NCBI RefSeq assembly: GCF_016907535.1
Contig: NZ_JAFBCF010000001.1
Location: forward strand, 1,984,001 to 2,048,000
Source: Microlunatus panaciterrae
GTDB lineage: Bacteria; Actinomycetota; Actinomycetes; Propionibacteriales; Propionibacteriaceae
Direction of reading: 5' to 3'
Length of the DNA: 64,000 bases
Shown here: positions 1 to 8,182 of the stretch, one piece after another
How positions within the stretch are numbered: the first letter of the stretch is position 1
Layout: each line of letters begins with the position of its first letter
The notes under the pieces: generated by a model
What the model was told of the DNA's origin: nothing
The model's database searches: none
The model's input: the letters and a program-made list of their open reading frames with translations, nothing else
Program-made: the position numbers and the translations under genes

Positions 1-1004
1 AGGGTGGCCCTGGGCAGCAGGCTGTCCGGGTCCATGCCGTCCAGTCGGATGAACGGGACCGCGCTCCGATCGGGCGCCGGGTCGTCTGCGTCGTTCTGGC
101 TGGGGTGCAGGTCGCTCTCACTCACCAGGGCATCCAGGTCGTCGGCACGGCCGGGGGTGTGTGACTGCACCAAAGCATCCGCTGCGCTCTCCCCCACGAA
201 CGGTGCCTCGAAGCACGGTTCCTCCAGCACCCGATCCTCGAACTCGCGCAACAGCATCAGCGCCCGGGCCGGGCTGGCGAGGATGCCCACTGCCTTCGAC
301 CGGCGCACGTCGGCTGGGTCACCATCGCCCTTCCAGTGCAGGATCTGCGCGATCCGGTCGGCCATGGCGACGAACATGATCACGTCGCCGGCGCGAGCTC
401 TGGCGACGAGAGTCTTGAGGCCGCAGTCGTTGGACTGACCACTGCGGACGAAGCGTTGCGCCTCCTCATGCCTGCGCCTGGCCTCGGCCTGCTCGGGGTC
501 GGCCTCGATGATCTTGGCCACGACGAGGCTTTCGAACCGGCCCCAGGACAGGGCCGTGATGAACCCCGCGACCTCCGCATCGACATACCTGGCTGCCTCT
601 TCCGACAGGTGACGGGTGGCCTGGCAGACCTTGCGGGCCATCCACCCGCGCACCTCACCCAGGCAGACCCGGCCCCACAACCGGGGCAGCCGGTGCCGAA
701 GATCGAGAGCGTCGGCGATCAGGGCCGCGGCCGCGTTGGTCGTGGTGTTCTGCAGCGCGCCCAGTTCGGCGGCCGCGAACTCCAGCACCAACGGGGTTCC
801 GGCCCCACCGAGCAGCTTGACCTGCTCCATCCCCGGCAGCAGTCGACCGTATCGGTCGCGCGCCTCGCCGTTGTGCAGATCGGCCCAGTGCGCCGCCAGC
901 TGCAGCAGGCGCGTCTCCTGCTCGACCAGAAGCCGATGGCACTCGGACACCATCGAGGCCGCCGCCTTGGCGTCCAGCTCGGTCAGCCGATCAGCTTCGA
1001 TCAC
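1..1004 (-). CDS. DUF222 / 13E12-type HNH endonuclease-family protein, N-terminal part (runs off window)
   Basis: The reverse strand is open from a GTG at 1004 to the left window edge, giving about 334 residues without a stop. The protein begins VIEADRLTELDAKAAASMV and has the mostly helical DUF222 pattern, with segments such as RHLSEEAARYVDAEV and WGRFESLVVAKIIEADPEQ. In this family a C-terminal HNH nuclease domain follows; it would lie outside the window and is not seen. The start is fixed by an in-frame TAG four codons upstream, leaving only this GTG. These genes are usually multicopy in actinobacteria and of unknown role. The family call is firm; nuclease activity cannot be judged from this fragment. 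Confidence 0.8.
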   Translation of the reverse strand, partial: MIEADRLTELDAKAAASMVSECHRLLVEQETRLLQLAAHWADLHNGEARDRYGRLLPGMEQVKLLGGAGTPLVLEFAAAELGALQNTTTNAAAALIADALDLRHRLPRLWGRVCLGEVRGWMARKVCQATRHLSEEAARYVDAEVAGFITALSWGRFESLVVAKIIEADPEQAEARRRHEEAQRFVRSGQSNDCGLKTLVARARAGDVIMFVAMADRIAQILHWKGDGDPADVRRSKAVGILASPARALMLLREFEDRVLEEPCFEAPFVGESAADALVQSHTPGRADDLDALVSESDLHPSQNDADDPAPDRSAVPFIRLDGMDPDSLLPRAT

Positions 1005-1169
1005 ACCTTCACTCTAGGCACCGGCACTGACAGAAGAGCGGCGCTCGCGGGGGTGCCGGGCACGGTCTTGATCACGATCCGGACTCGTTGATCAGGTTGA
1101 CCTTCCGCTGGCCCTACGCTTCCCTCACCGAGGCCCACAGAACGCCTCGCCCCGCCGACTGGGAGTGAC

Positions 1170-1823
1170 ATGCGAATGCGTTGGGTAGCGACCCTGGTCG
1201 CGCTGTTGATCATGGTCTGCGGCGGCTGCCTGCCTACCCCCGATCCGGCCACACCGTCGGCGCCAGCGTCGCCGTCGGCGACCCGCCAGGCCCAGCCGAG
1301 TCCCACCCCTTCGGAGCCGCAGATCTCGGCCCCGGCCGACCCCTCGCCGACACCCTCCCAGTCGGGCGCCTCCCAGTCGCGGACGGTGTTCCGGGTGTTC
1401 GTCGTTCGCCATGCCGAGCGCGCCGACGACGGAACCGACGACCCGCCGCTCACCCAGGAGGGGCAGGCGCGGGCCGAACGGTTGGCCAACCTGCTGGCCG
1501 CCCAGAACGGCATCGCCGTCTACGCCACCCAATACCAACGCGCACAGAGCACGGCCAAGCCGACCTCGCTGCGGTGGAACGTCAACATCACCAGCTATGA
1601 CCCGACGCAGCAGACGGCGGCCTTCGCCCAACAGGTGTTCGATGATCACCCCACCGGTGTGGTGCTGATCGTCGGGCACAGCGACACCGTGCCGGGCATC
1701 GTCGGCGCATTCTGCGAATGCCAGGTGAAGCCCATCTCCGAGCAGGACTTCGGCAACCTGTTCTGGGTCGACCTCGCCGCCGACGGCAGCGTGGTCGACT
1801 TCGAGCAGCGACCGACGTACTGA
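1170..1823 (+). CDS. Histidine phosphatase family lipoprotein
   Basis: A 217-residue protein with an N-terminal hydrophobic signal ending in a lipobox (VCGGC, Cys20), so it is probably lipid-anchored outside the membrane. Residues 21-70 are a Pro/Ser/Thr-rich linker. The rest is a small phosphoglycerate-mutase-like fold: the RHG-type signature appears as RHAER near residue 80 (nucleophilic His) and the second His lies in VGHSD near residue 168. The Arg and Glu expected of the pocket are plausible. Substrate is unknown; surface histidine phosphatases act on varied phosphoesters. It stands alone between a DUF222 gene and a convergent glycosidase gene. Its TGA stop is the first TGA of a 16-bp tandem repeat. 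Confidence 0.82.
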   Translation: MRMRWVATLVALLIMVCGGCLPTPDPATPSAPASPSATRQAQPSPTPSEPQISAPADPSPTPSQSGASQSRTVFRVFVVRHAERADDGTDDPPLTQEGQARAERLANLLAAQNGIAVYATQYQRAQSTAKPTSLRWNVNITSYDPTQQTAAFAQQVFDDHPTGVVLIVGHSDTVPGIVGAFCECQVKPISEQDFGNLFWVDLAADGSVVDFEQRPTY

Positions 1824-1874
1824 TCAGAGACCGGGCTGATCAGAGACCGGGCTGATCAGAGACCGGGCTGATCA
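1821..1874. repeat. 16-bp tandem repeat between convergent genes (3.4 copies)
   Basis: The unit TGATCAGAGACCGGGC starts at 1821, 1837 and 1853, and a partial fourth copy starts at 1869. Each unit contains the palindrome TGATCA. The first copy supplies the TGA stop of the phosphatase gene and the last partial copy supplies the TGA stop (reverse strand) of the GH106 gene, so the whole spacer is repeat. No strong hairpin or T-run is seen. Confidence 0.9.
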
Positions 1875-4475
1875 GGCGGACCTCACCACCAGCGACGGCA
1901 CCGCGAGCAGCCCGGAGGCCAGCCCGTCCCCGGCACGGTCCAGGTCCTGCATCCGGAACCGCCGCCCATAGCGCGCCACACTGTCGTCGACCAGGCCGTG
2001 GATGGCGGTCTCCGTCGTCAGCGCGTTGGCCGCGGTGTTGGCGACCACCAGCCGCAGGTCGTTCGTGCCCGGCTGCAACCACCCGGTCAGATCCAGCAGG
2101 TACGGGGGAGCCCACAGGACGCCTGCCTCGACGCCGTTGACGAACACCTGGGCAACCTCACCGACCGGCGTGCTGACCTGCACCCGATAGGAGCGGCCGC
2201 GGATCCCGGCCTCGGCGGCCGACCCGGCATCCGCAGGTCCGCAACCGCCGAGGTCAAGCAGCAGCCGGTGGCCCGCAGCGAGGTCGGCCGGATCCACCAG
2301 CACCGTGGTCTCGTAGTCGGCCAAGCCGGAGTACGCCGCCCGGCCCGGCTGGTCCTCCCAGCGGTGCGGCAGCGCCACCTGCTGCTGCCCAGCCTCGCCG
2401 CCATCGAGGAAGGTGATGAGCCAGTCCCCGTCCAGTCGGGTCCGAGCGAGCTCGGAACCACTCGGCTGGACCCCGATCTGCTGAGCCTCCGCCAGCGGCG
2501 ATGGACCGTCAAAGCCCAGCAGCACGCTCGACTGGTACGGGTGCAGCGTCAACTCCACCGCAGGGTCACTGCCGCTGCGCAGCAACTCCCCGGTGCCGGC
2601 GTCCCACTCCTCGAGGGTGGACCGGACGGTGCGGGCGGTGAAGGTGAAGGACCGCACCTCGGGACCGGTGTTGGCCAGCAGGTACACATCGACGTCATCA
2701 ACCCGGCGGTGCACCACGCCGATGTCGGCCGCCGGCGGGTCGAGCACCACATCGGCCGGCATCGCCCGGCGCAGCTCCGCGCCGAGCCGGTCGAGGTCGT
2801 CCACCCCGACGGTGGCCGCCGGGTGCCCGGCCCCTCCGACCGAGATCACGCTGCCGCCCGCTGCGGCCACGTCCGCCAGCCACTGCCCGGTGGCCGCCGG
2901 CACCGTGGTCGTGAAGGGCAGCACCACCACCGGCACTTCGGCCGGGTCGAGAACACGGGTGGCATCGTCGTCGACCAGGTCGAAGTCATAACCCGAGGCG
3001 CGCACCAGCCGGATCAGATCGGCGCCGATGTGGTCCGCCGCCTCCTGCCACAGGTTCAGCGAGCCACCCACCGCCGGACCGATCCGGTCGTACACATCGC
3101 TGGCTGGAACGTAGATCTTGACATCCGTCACCGGGCGTCCCTGCCTGAGCAGCCACGACAGCCGGTGCAGATAGGTCGTCAGCGCCGGCATGGCCGGCCA
3201 CCACGGGTTCCGGTCATCGATGGCGCCAGCCGCGTAGAAGAACCAGCCCAGCCCCGGAGCGTCCGCGGGAGAGTAGGGCCAACCGTGCCCGATCAGCTGG
3301 TTCACCCCGGAGAGGAAGTGCTCGTGCGCCTCCCCCTTCAGGTCCAGCGGGGTGGCCCGGAACGAGGGCGAGTGGACCCAGGTCCAGACCTCGGAGGACA
3401 CCACCTCCCGGCCGTAGAGGTGGGCCGCGGACGAGGCCCACCGGGTCTGCGGGAGCTCGGTCCAGCCCCAGCCCTCGCCCTCACAGAGGTCGGCGTGCCG
3501 ATAGCTGCTCACGGTGGCCGGCGGCACCCCATAGCTCTGGATCCGGAACGGCACCCCCTGCTCAGCCGCCCACCCGGCGAACACCGCGACGAAGTTGTCC
3601 TCGTACAGCTCCGACAGCGTCCGGTAGAAGTCCGCCCGCAGCTGCGCCGAGCCGTCCCCGTCCTCCACCAGCTGGAACAACCGCGGTCGGGCGTCGTAGC
3701 CGCGACGCTTCTGGAACTCGGCCAGTGCGTCCGGTGTCCAGTCCGCCTCGTACGCCTCGAGGCTGTCGCAGAACACCGAGCCGACCAGATCGGGCGACAC
3801 TGCCGCCAGCATCGGTGCAGCGACCTGACGGATGTGCTCGGCGGCCGCTGCGGCCGAGTAGTGGTCCAGCACCGGGCCCTCCGCACCGGCCGCGGCCCGC
3901 TTCACGTTCTGGCCGGTCAGCCGCGACCAGGCAAGCAGGACGACCCGGGGCCCCAGCCCGGCGGGCAGCTGGAGGACGCCGTCGCTGATCTCCAGCTCGA
4001 CCAGCTGCTCGGGCCGCTCCTGGACCGAGCCCTGGCCGACGAAGGCGGCCACCAGCTGGTCGCCGGGCCAGGGCGAGGTCACCGGCACCTCGACGGCGGC
4101 GGTGGTGATCTCCCGTCGCTCCCAGTGCAGGTGCCGAGCCGCCAGCTCCGGTGTGATGTGCGGCCCGCCGAAGGACCACCCACTCCCGAGCGTGAGGTCG
4201 AACCGGAGGCCCAGCTCACGGGCTCGCAGGGCGGCGTGGCGCAGCAGCTCGAACAGCTCCGTGGAGCCGAACGAGCAGGTCGCGGGAGCCAGCGGGTACA
4301 CGAACGAGACCTCGACTCCGCCGAACCCGGCGGCGGCCAGCGCCGCCAGCTCGCGGTCCAGCTCTTCGCGTTCGACCGAGGGTCCGAACCACCACCAGCG
4401 CATCATCGGTCGGCTGTCCGCCGCCGGTGTCTGGAACCCGGTCCGCAGGTGGTCGATCGTGCGTGTCTGGCCCAT
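1872..4475 (-). CDS. Glycoside hydrolase, GH106-like (alpha-L-rhamnosidase type)
   Basis: An 867-residue protein. The N-terminus carries the family hallmark PMMRWWWFGPSVEREELDRE followed by AGFGGVEVSFVYPL, the start of a TIM-barrel typical of GH106 and related proteins that annotation often calls simply glycosyl hydrolase. Near the C-terminus a beta-sandwich region (FVNGVEAGVLWAPPYLLDLT) resembles a galactose-binding-type domain. No signal peptide is seen, so it probably acts on imported oligosaccharides. I chose the ATG at 4475 because AGGAG lies 5 bases upstream; an in-frame upstream start at 4502 would overlap the operator-like palindrome region. Expected to release rhamnose or a related sugar; the exact substrate is inferred from family only. 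Confidence 0.82.
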   Translation of the reverse strand: MGQTRTIDHLRTGFQTPAADSRPMMRWWWFGPSVEREELDRELAALAAAGFGGVEVSFVYPLAPATCSFGSTELFELLRHAALRARELGLRFDLTLGSGWSFGGPHITPELAARHLHWERREITTAAVEVPVTSPWPGDQLVAAFVGQGSVQERPEQLVELEISDGVLQLPAGLGPRVVLLAWSRLTGQNVKRAAAGAEGPVLDHYSAAAAAEHIRQVAAPMLAAVSPDLVGSVFCDSLEAYEADWTPDALAEFQKRRGYDARPRLFQLVEDGDGSAQLRADFYRTLSELYEDNFVAVFAGWAAEQGVPFRIQSYGVPPATVSSYRHADLCEGEGWGWTELPQTRWASSAAHLYGREVVSSEVWTWVHSPSFRATPLDLKGEAHEHFLSGVNQLIGHGWPYSPADAPGLGWFFYAAGAIDDRNPWWPAMPALTTYLHRLSWLLRQGRPVTDVKIYVPASDVYDRIGPAVGGSLNLWQEAADHIGADLIRLVRASGYDFDLVDDDATRVLDPAEVPVVVLPFTTTVPAATGQWLADVAAAGGSVISVGGAGHPAATVGVDDLDRLGAELRRAMPADVVLDPPAADIGVVHRRVDDVDVYLLANTGPEVRSFTFTARTVRSTLEEWDAGTGELLRSGSDPAVELTLHPYQSSVLLGFDGPSPLAEAQQIGVQPSGSELARTRLDGDWLITFLDGGEAGQQQVALPHRWEDQPGRAAYSGLADYETTVLVDPADLAAGHRLLLDLGGCGPADAGSAAEAGIRGRSYRVQVSTPVGEVAQVFVNGVEAGVLWAPPYLLDLTGWLQPGTNDLRLVVANTAANALTTETAIHGLVDDSVARYGRRFRMQDLDRAGDGLASGLLAVPSLVVRSA

Positions 4476-4505
4476 GCCGCTCCTGTCGCATCCTCGCTTC
4501 AACCT

Positions 4506-4517
4506 TGAAACGATTCA
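4506..4517. promoter_or_regulatory. LacI-family operator-like palindrome upstream of the GH106 gene
   Basis: TGAAACGATTCA differs from the perfect LacI-type palindrome TGAAACGTTTCA at one base. It lies 31 bases upstream of the chosen glycosidase start, a normal place for an actinobacterial LacI-family repressor of sugar genes. The cognate regulator is not in the window. Confidence 0.55.
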
Positions 4518-4526
4518 TGCACGCTA

Positions 4527-5387
4527 TCAGGGCGCGGACAGCCCGACCAGCTCCGCGCTGACCCGCCACAGTCGGGCCGCCAGCACCTCGTCATAGGAGG
4601 CCGCACTCGACTTCTTCACCCGGCAGTTCACGAAGTACCGTCCGGTGACGCCGGCGACCTCGGGCGAGCTGGCCAGGAAGATCGAGGTCTCCGCTCCACG
4701 CTCCGGGCTCTTCAACAGCCGGCGAGCGAACGGCAGCAGCGGGCCCCAGGGGGCGGGGTCCTCGATGCCGAACCGGGTGGCCACCACTCCCGGGTGCAGT
4801 GCGTTGGCGGTGACCCCGGTACCCGCCAACCGCCGGGCGAGCTCATAGCTGAACAGGACGTTCGCCAGCTTGGAGGCGTTGTAGGCCCGCTGCGCCGAGT
4901 AGCGGCGGACGGACTGCAGGTCGTCGAAGGCGATCCGGCCCATCGAATGGGCACCCGAGGACACCGTGACGACCCGGGCCGGAGCGCTCTCGACCAGGCG
5001 GTCGCGGAGCAGGTTGGTCAACAGGAACGGCGCCAGATGGTTCAGGGCGAAGGTGCGCTCGAGGCCATCGGCGGTCTCGTGCCGGTGGGCCCAGAAGCCG
5101 CCGACGTTGTTCACCAGCACGTGGAGACGGGGACACAGCTCCAGCACTCTCGCCGCCAGAGCGCGGACCTCGCGCTGGGAAGATAGGTCTGCCGCCAGCG
5201 CGGCCACCAGGGTGTTACCGGTCGCGATGCGGAGGTCGACGGCGACGGCGTCCGCCCGACTCTGGTCCCGGCCGGTGATCACCACCTGCGCCCCCATCGA
5301 CGCCAGCCCGGCGGCGGTGGCCCGTCCGATACCGCTCGTGCCGCCGGTCACCAGCACCGTTCGACCCGTCATCAGCTGCTCGGTCAT
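4527..5387 (-). CDS. Short-chain dehydrogenase/reductase (retinol-dehydrogenase-like SDR)
   Basis: A 286-residue classical SDR. The Rossmann motif TGGTSGIG is at residues 14-21, NNVG at 93-96, catalytic Ser at 143-144 (TVSSG), and the YxxxK pair at Tyr169/Lys173 (YNASK). The TGR following the second strand suggests NADP preference. Spacing and the QRAYNASKLAN segment resemble the RDH/WWOX-like SDR group, often annotated only as oxidoreductase. It lies on the same strand as the downstream GH106 gene but a LacI-like box separates them, so co-transcription is uncertain. Substrate cannot be inferred. Confidence 0.88.
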   Translation of the reverse strand: MTEQLMTGRTVLVTGGTSGIGRATAAGLASMGAQVVITGRDQSRADAVAVDLRIATGNTLVAALAADLSSQREVRALAARVLELCPRLHVLVNNVGGFWAHRHETADGLERTFALNHLAPFLLTNLLRDRLVESAPARVVTVSSGAHSMGRIAFDDLQSVRRYSAQRAYNASKLANVLFSYELARRLAGTGVTANALHPGVVATRFGIEDPAPWGPLLPFARRLLKSPERGAETSIFLASSPEVAGVTGRYFVNCRVKKSSAASYDEVLAARLWRVSAELVGLSAP

Positions 5388-5445
5388 CTGGCCCCCGGTC
5401 CCCGGCCCACCGGCGGTCCGGTGAGACCCACACTACTGTTGTCTG

Positions 5446-5943
5446 GTGCAGTGGTTCCGCTTCCCGCGGCTGATGGGTCTCATCGCCTGCGTGTACCTGG
5501 CCGCCATGGCGGGCGTGTTCGGCCTGCTCATGAGCAAGGACGTCCATTTCTCCAGCAGCGCGCAGATCGCGCAGGGCACGGTGATCGGGATGGTCCGCAA
5601 ACCACCGGCGGGGTCCGCCCGGAACTCCGACCAGAACTACAAGCTGCAGGCGTACGCTCCGAAGATCCGTTTCACGGTCGACGGCAAGACCTATGACTAC
5701 GTCCCCAGCCATGGTCACTACCGGCAGCGTTACCCGGTGGGTGACAAGGTCACGCTGCTCTACGACCCGGCCGACCCGCAGGAGTCGGCCCGGATCGAGG
5801 GCGAGGGCAGATTGACCACGCCGCTGCTGTTGGCGGGCTTCGCCCTGCTGTCGCTCGCGGTCGCCGTGCTTCTGGTGGCCACCAGGCCCGGCCGGGAGCG
5901 TCGACACGGGCGCCGGTCGCGCCGAGGCGCCGATTCGGCGTGA
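5446..5943 (+). CDS. DUF3592 domain-containing membrane protein
   Basis: A 165-residue protein with a transmembrane helix at about residues 7-29, a soluble beta-rich segment (APKIRFTVDGKTYDYVPSHG, then YPVGDKVTLLYDPADPQESA) and a second helix at about 125-146, ending in a basic tail. The GDKVTLLYDPADPQ signature is typical of DUF3592 proteins. GTG start. It precedes the glycopolymer export genes by 93 bp; function unknown. Confidence 0.8.
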   Translation: MQWFRFPRLMGLIACVYLAAMAGVFGLLMSKDVHFSSSAQIAQGTVIGMVRKPPAGSARNSDQNYKLQAYAPKIRFTVDGKTYDYVPSHGHYRQRYPVGDKVTLLYDPADPQESARIEGEGRLTTPLLLAGFALLSLAVAVLLVATRPGRERRHGRRSRRGADSA

Positions 5944-6036
5944 TCGTGGCAGACTATCCATCGCTCGATCGAGCAGCAGGGCATCGAGGAGCGGGCATCG
6001 AGCAGCGGAGAAAAGGACAACGAGAGCATTGAGCAG

Positions 6037-6927
6037 ATGAGCGGCGCTGGAGCCACCACTGGCGACATCCGTACCGAAGACGAGGAGTTCGAACCCGTCT
6101 ACCACGAGTACGGGCCGCATCGCGCCGGTCTGCCCAAGCTGGTCCCCTACTTCCGCAGCCTCTGGCACCGTCGTGCCTTCGCCGCGGAGATGTCCAAGGC
6201 CAACATGCGTGGGGACAACTCGATGACCTTCTTCGGCCAGGCCTGGCTGGTCATCAACCCGCTGTTGCTGGCCGGTGTCTACTACCTGCTGGTCACCATC
6301 CTGCGCGGCCGTGGTGACATCCACTACTTCACTCATCTGACCGGCAGCATCTTCGCCTTCACCTTCGTCTCCACCGCCATCACGTCCGGCTCGTCCTCGG
6401 TCACCACCTCCGGCAAGCTGTTGCTGAACACGGCGTTCCCGCGGCTGCTCATCCCGCTGTCGGCGGTCCGGACCGCCTTCTTCCGCTTCCTGCCGACGGT
6501 GCCGGTCTATCTGGTCCTGCACATCATCAGCGGCAACCCGTGGTCGCCGGCGATGGTGCTGTCGCTGTACTTCCTGCTGCTGATGGTCGCCTTCTCGATG
6601 GGATTGGCGGCCTTCTTCGCCACCCTGCAGGTGTACTTCCGGGACACCAAGAGCTTCCTGCCCTACTTCATCCGGCTCTGGATGTACCTCTCGCCCGTGC
6701 TCTGGACGATCGAGCAGCTCACCTCCCGTGGCCACACGGTGACCTTCCTGGCCCACTTCAACCCACTGTTCCCGATGCTCGGTGGCTACATCGACCTGCT
6801 GCAGAAGTCGATCATCCCGCCGTACTACATCTGGTTGTCGGGGACCGCCTGGGCTGTTGGCTCAGCCGTGCTCGGCTTCTTGTTCTTCATCTCCCGGGAG
6901 CGTGATTTCCCTGTCCGAGTCCTCTGA
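6037..6927 (+). CDS. ABC-2 type permease of a polysaccharide/teichoic-acid exporter (TagG/Wzm-like)
   Basis: A 296-residue integral membrane protein with a cytosolic N-terminus of about 65 residues and six predicted helices, beginning with the segment AWLVINPLLLAGVYYLLVTI. The order and the conserved VYFRDTKSFLPYFIRLWMYL stretch match ABC-2 export permeases that move undecaprenyl-linked glycans across the membrane. The ATPase gene overlaps its 3' end by 26 bp, and the pair should form the exporter. An LCP ligase gene 1.3 kb downstream fits transfer of the exported glycan to peptidoglycan. The start ATG at 6037 is preceded by a purine-rich stretch rather than a strong Shine-Dalgarno. Confidence 0.88.
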   Translation: MSGAGATTGDIRTEDEEFEPVYHEYGPHRAGLPKLVPYFRSLWHRRAFAAEMSKANMRGDNSMTFFGQAWLVINPLLLAGVYYLLVTILRGRGDIHYFTHLTGSIFAFTFVSTAITSGSSSVTTSGKLLLNTAFPRLLIPLSAVRTAFFRFLPTVPVYLVLHIISGNPWSPAMVLSLYFLLLMVAFSMGLAAFFATLQVYFRDTKSFLPYFIRLWMYLSPVLWTIEQLTSRGHTVTFLAHFNPLFPMLGGYIDLLQKSIIPPYYIWLSGTAWAVGSAVLGFLFFISRERDFPVRVL

Positions 6928-7702
6928 GAAGCGGCCGCAGCTCGCGGTCAAGGTCGACGACCTCTCGATCACCTACCGGACGACGTTCGAGCGCAAGCCC
7001 ACCCTGAAGCAGGCCCTGGTCCGCTTCGGCCGAGGCCAGCGCGCCGTCAAGGAGGTGGAGGCGCTGAAGCACATCTCGTTCGAGGTGAAGACCGGCACCG
7101 CGATGGGCATCATCGGCCACAACGGCGCGGGCAAGTCCACCCTGATGCGGGCGATGGCGGGCATCCTGCCGCCGACCGAGGGCAAGATCGAGGTATGGGG
7201 GCGGGCCAGCACGCTGCTGGCGCTCGGTGTCGGCTTCAACAACAACCTCTCCGGCCGCGAGAACGTGATCCTGGGCGGCCTCGCCGCCGGCCTCTCCCGT
7301 CGCGAGGTCGAGGCGCGAGCCGAGGAGATCGCCGAGTGGACCGAGCTGGGCGACTTCATGGACTTGCCGATGCGGACCTACTCCTCCGGCATGTTCTCGC
7401 GGGTGGCGTTCTCGGTCGCGGTGCACATGGAGCCCGACATCTTGATGATCGACGAGGCCCTGTCCACCGGTGACGCCCACTTCCGGGAGAAGGCCAACGC
7501 GAAGATGGAGGAACTGCGCAACAGCGCCCGCGCGATGTTCCTGGTCAGCCACGGTCTCGGCAGTATCAAGGAGATGTGCAACGAGGTGATCTGGCTCGAC
7601 CACGGCACCCTGATGATGCGCGGCGAACCCAAGGAGGTGGTCGACGCCTACATGAAGTTCCTGAAGGTGAAGAAGTCGGCCGCAACCATGGAGGACATCT
7701 AG
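6902..7702 (+). CDS. ABC transporter ATP-binding protein of the glycan exporter (TagH/Wzt-like)
   Basis: The GTG start at 6902 has GGGAG just upstream and sits inside the permease gene; the reading frame is open further upstream but that part is permease shadow. The 266-residue product has Walker A GHNGAGKST (72-80), an SSGM signature (161-164), Walker B ILMIDE (180-185) and an H-loop in VSHG. The signature SSGM and the GVGFNNNLSGRENV segment are typical of TagH/Wzt exporters. It lacks the long C-terminal glycan-recognition domain found in some Wzt proteins. It should power export of a cell-wall glycopolymer with the overlapping permease. Confidence 0.9.
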   Translation: MISLSESSEKRPQLAVKVDDLSITYRTTFERKPTLKQALVRFGRGQRAVKEVEALKHISFEVKTGTAMGIIGHNGAGKSTLMRAMAGILPPTEGKIEVWGRASTLLALGVGFNNNLSGRENVILGGLAAGLSRREVEARAEEIAEWTELGDFMDLPMRTYSSGMFSRVAFSVAVHMEPDILMIDEALSTGDAHFREKANAKMEELRNSARAMFLVSHGLGSIKEMCNEVIWLDHGTLMMRGEPKEVVDAYMKFLKVKKSAATMEDI

Positions 7703-7718
7703 CCGGTCGCTCGAACGG

Positions 7719-8105
7719 TCAGCCGGCGAGCACCCGGGCCAGGAACTCGGCCAGGTCGCCGGTCTCCCCGTCCCGTCCGCCCTTGCCGACGATCAGCGGT
7801 GGCGGCGTCGGGCTGAGCTTGACGCCGCGGAGCCGCTCGGCCAGGCCGCCGGGCACCGTGAGTACGTAGTAGCTGCCGTCCTCGCCGATCGCCAGGCTCT
7901 TGTTCCGGCGCAGGTACCAACCGGACTTGTCGGTCTTCACCGACTGGCCGGAGTACAAGGTGGCGCGCAGTGGGACGGGTTTCAGACCGGCCTTCAAGGC
8001 GTCGGCCACGAACTTGTCGATCAGCACCTGGGCGGCGCGGGACTCGGCCCGCTCGGCGCCGGCGGCCAGCTCGACCCGGCGGGCCGCCTCCTCTGCTCGG
8101 GACAT
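7719..8105 (-). CDS. Conserved hypothetical actinobacterial protein
   Basis: A 128-residue soluble protein with no signal peptide or membrane helix. It has an acidic/basic helical N-terminus (SRAEEAARRVELAAGAERAE), an alpha/beta middle (AQVLIDKFVADALKAGLKP) and a basic GWYLRRN motif followed by YYVLTVPGG. It is transcribed convergently toward the exporter ATPase gene with a 16-bp gap and divergently from the LCP gene. I do not recognise a catalytic motif. Its composition matches its neighbours, so it looks real. Confidence 0.7.
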   Translation of the reverse strand: MSRAEEAARRVELAAGAERAESRAAQVLIDKFVADALKAGLKPVPLRATLYSGQSVKTDKSGWYLRRNKSLAIGEDGSYYVLTVPGGLAERLRGVKLSPTPPPLIVGKGGRDGETGDLAEFLARVLAG

Positions 8106-8182
8106 GCTCGCAGCCTACTCGCGCCTGGGCGCCGCGTGGCCCACGTAGACTCTGCGGCAGCATTTCCCACGACAGGACTCCG

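Noticed and set aside
1097-1120. Sigma-70-like promoter (TTGACC and TACGCT) upstream of the phosphatase gene
   Set aside because: The spacer is only 12 bases, too short for a usable promoter.
1998-4508. Long open frame antisense to the GH106 gene
   Set aside because: High-GC shadow frame: low-complexity Arg/Pro/Gly-rich translation without domains, while the opposite strand encodes a recognisable enzyme.
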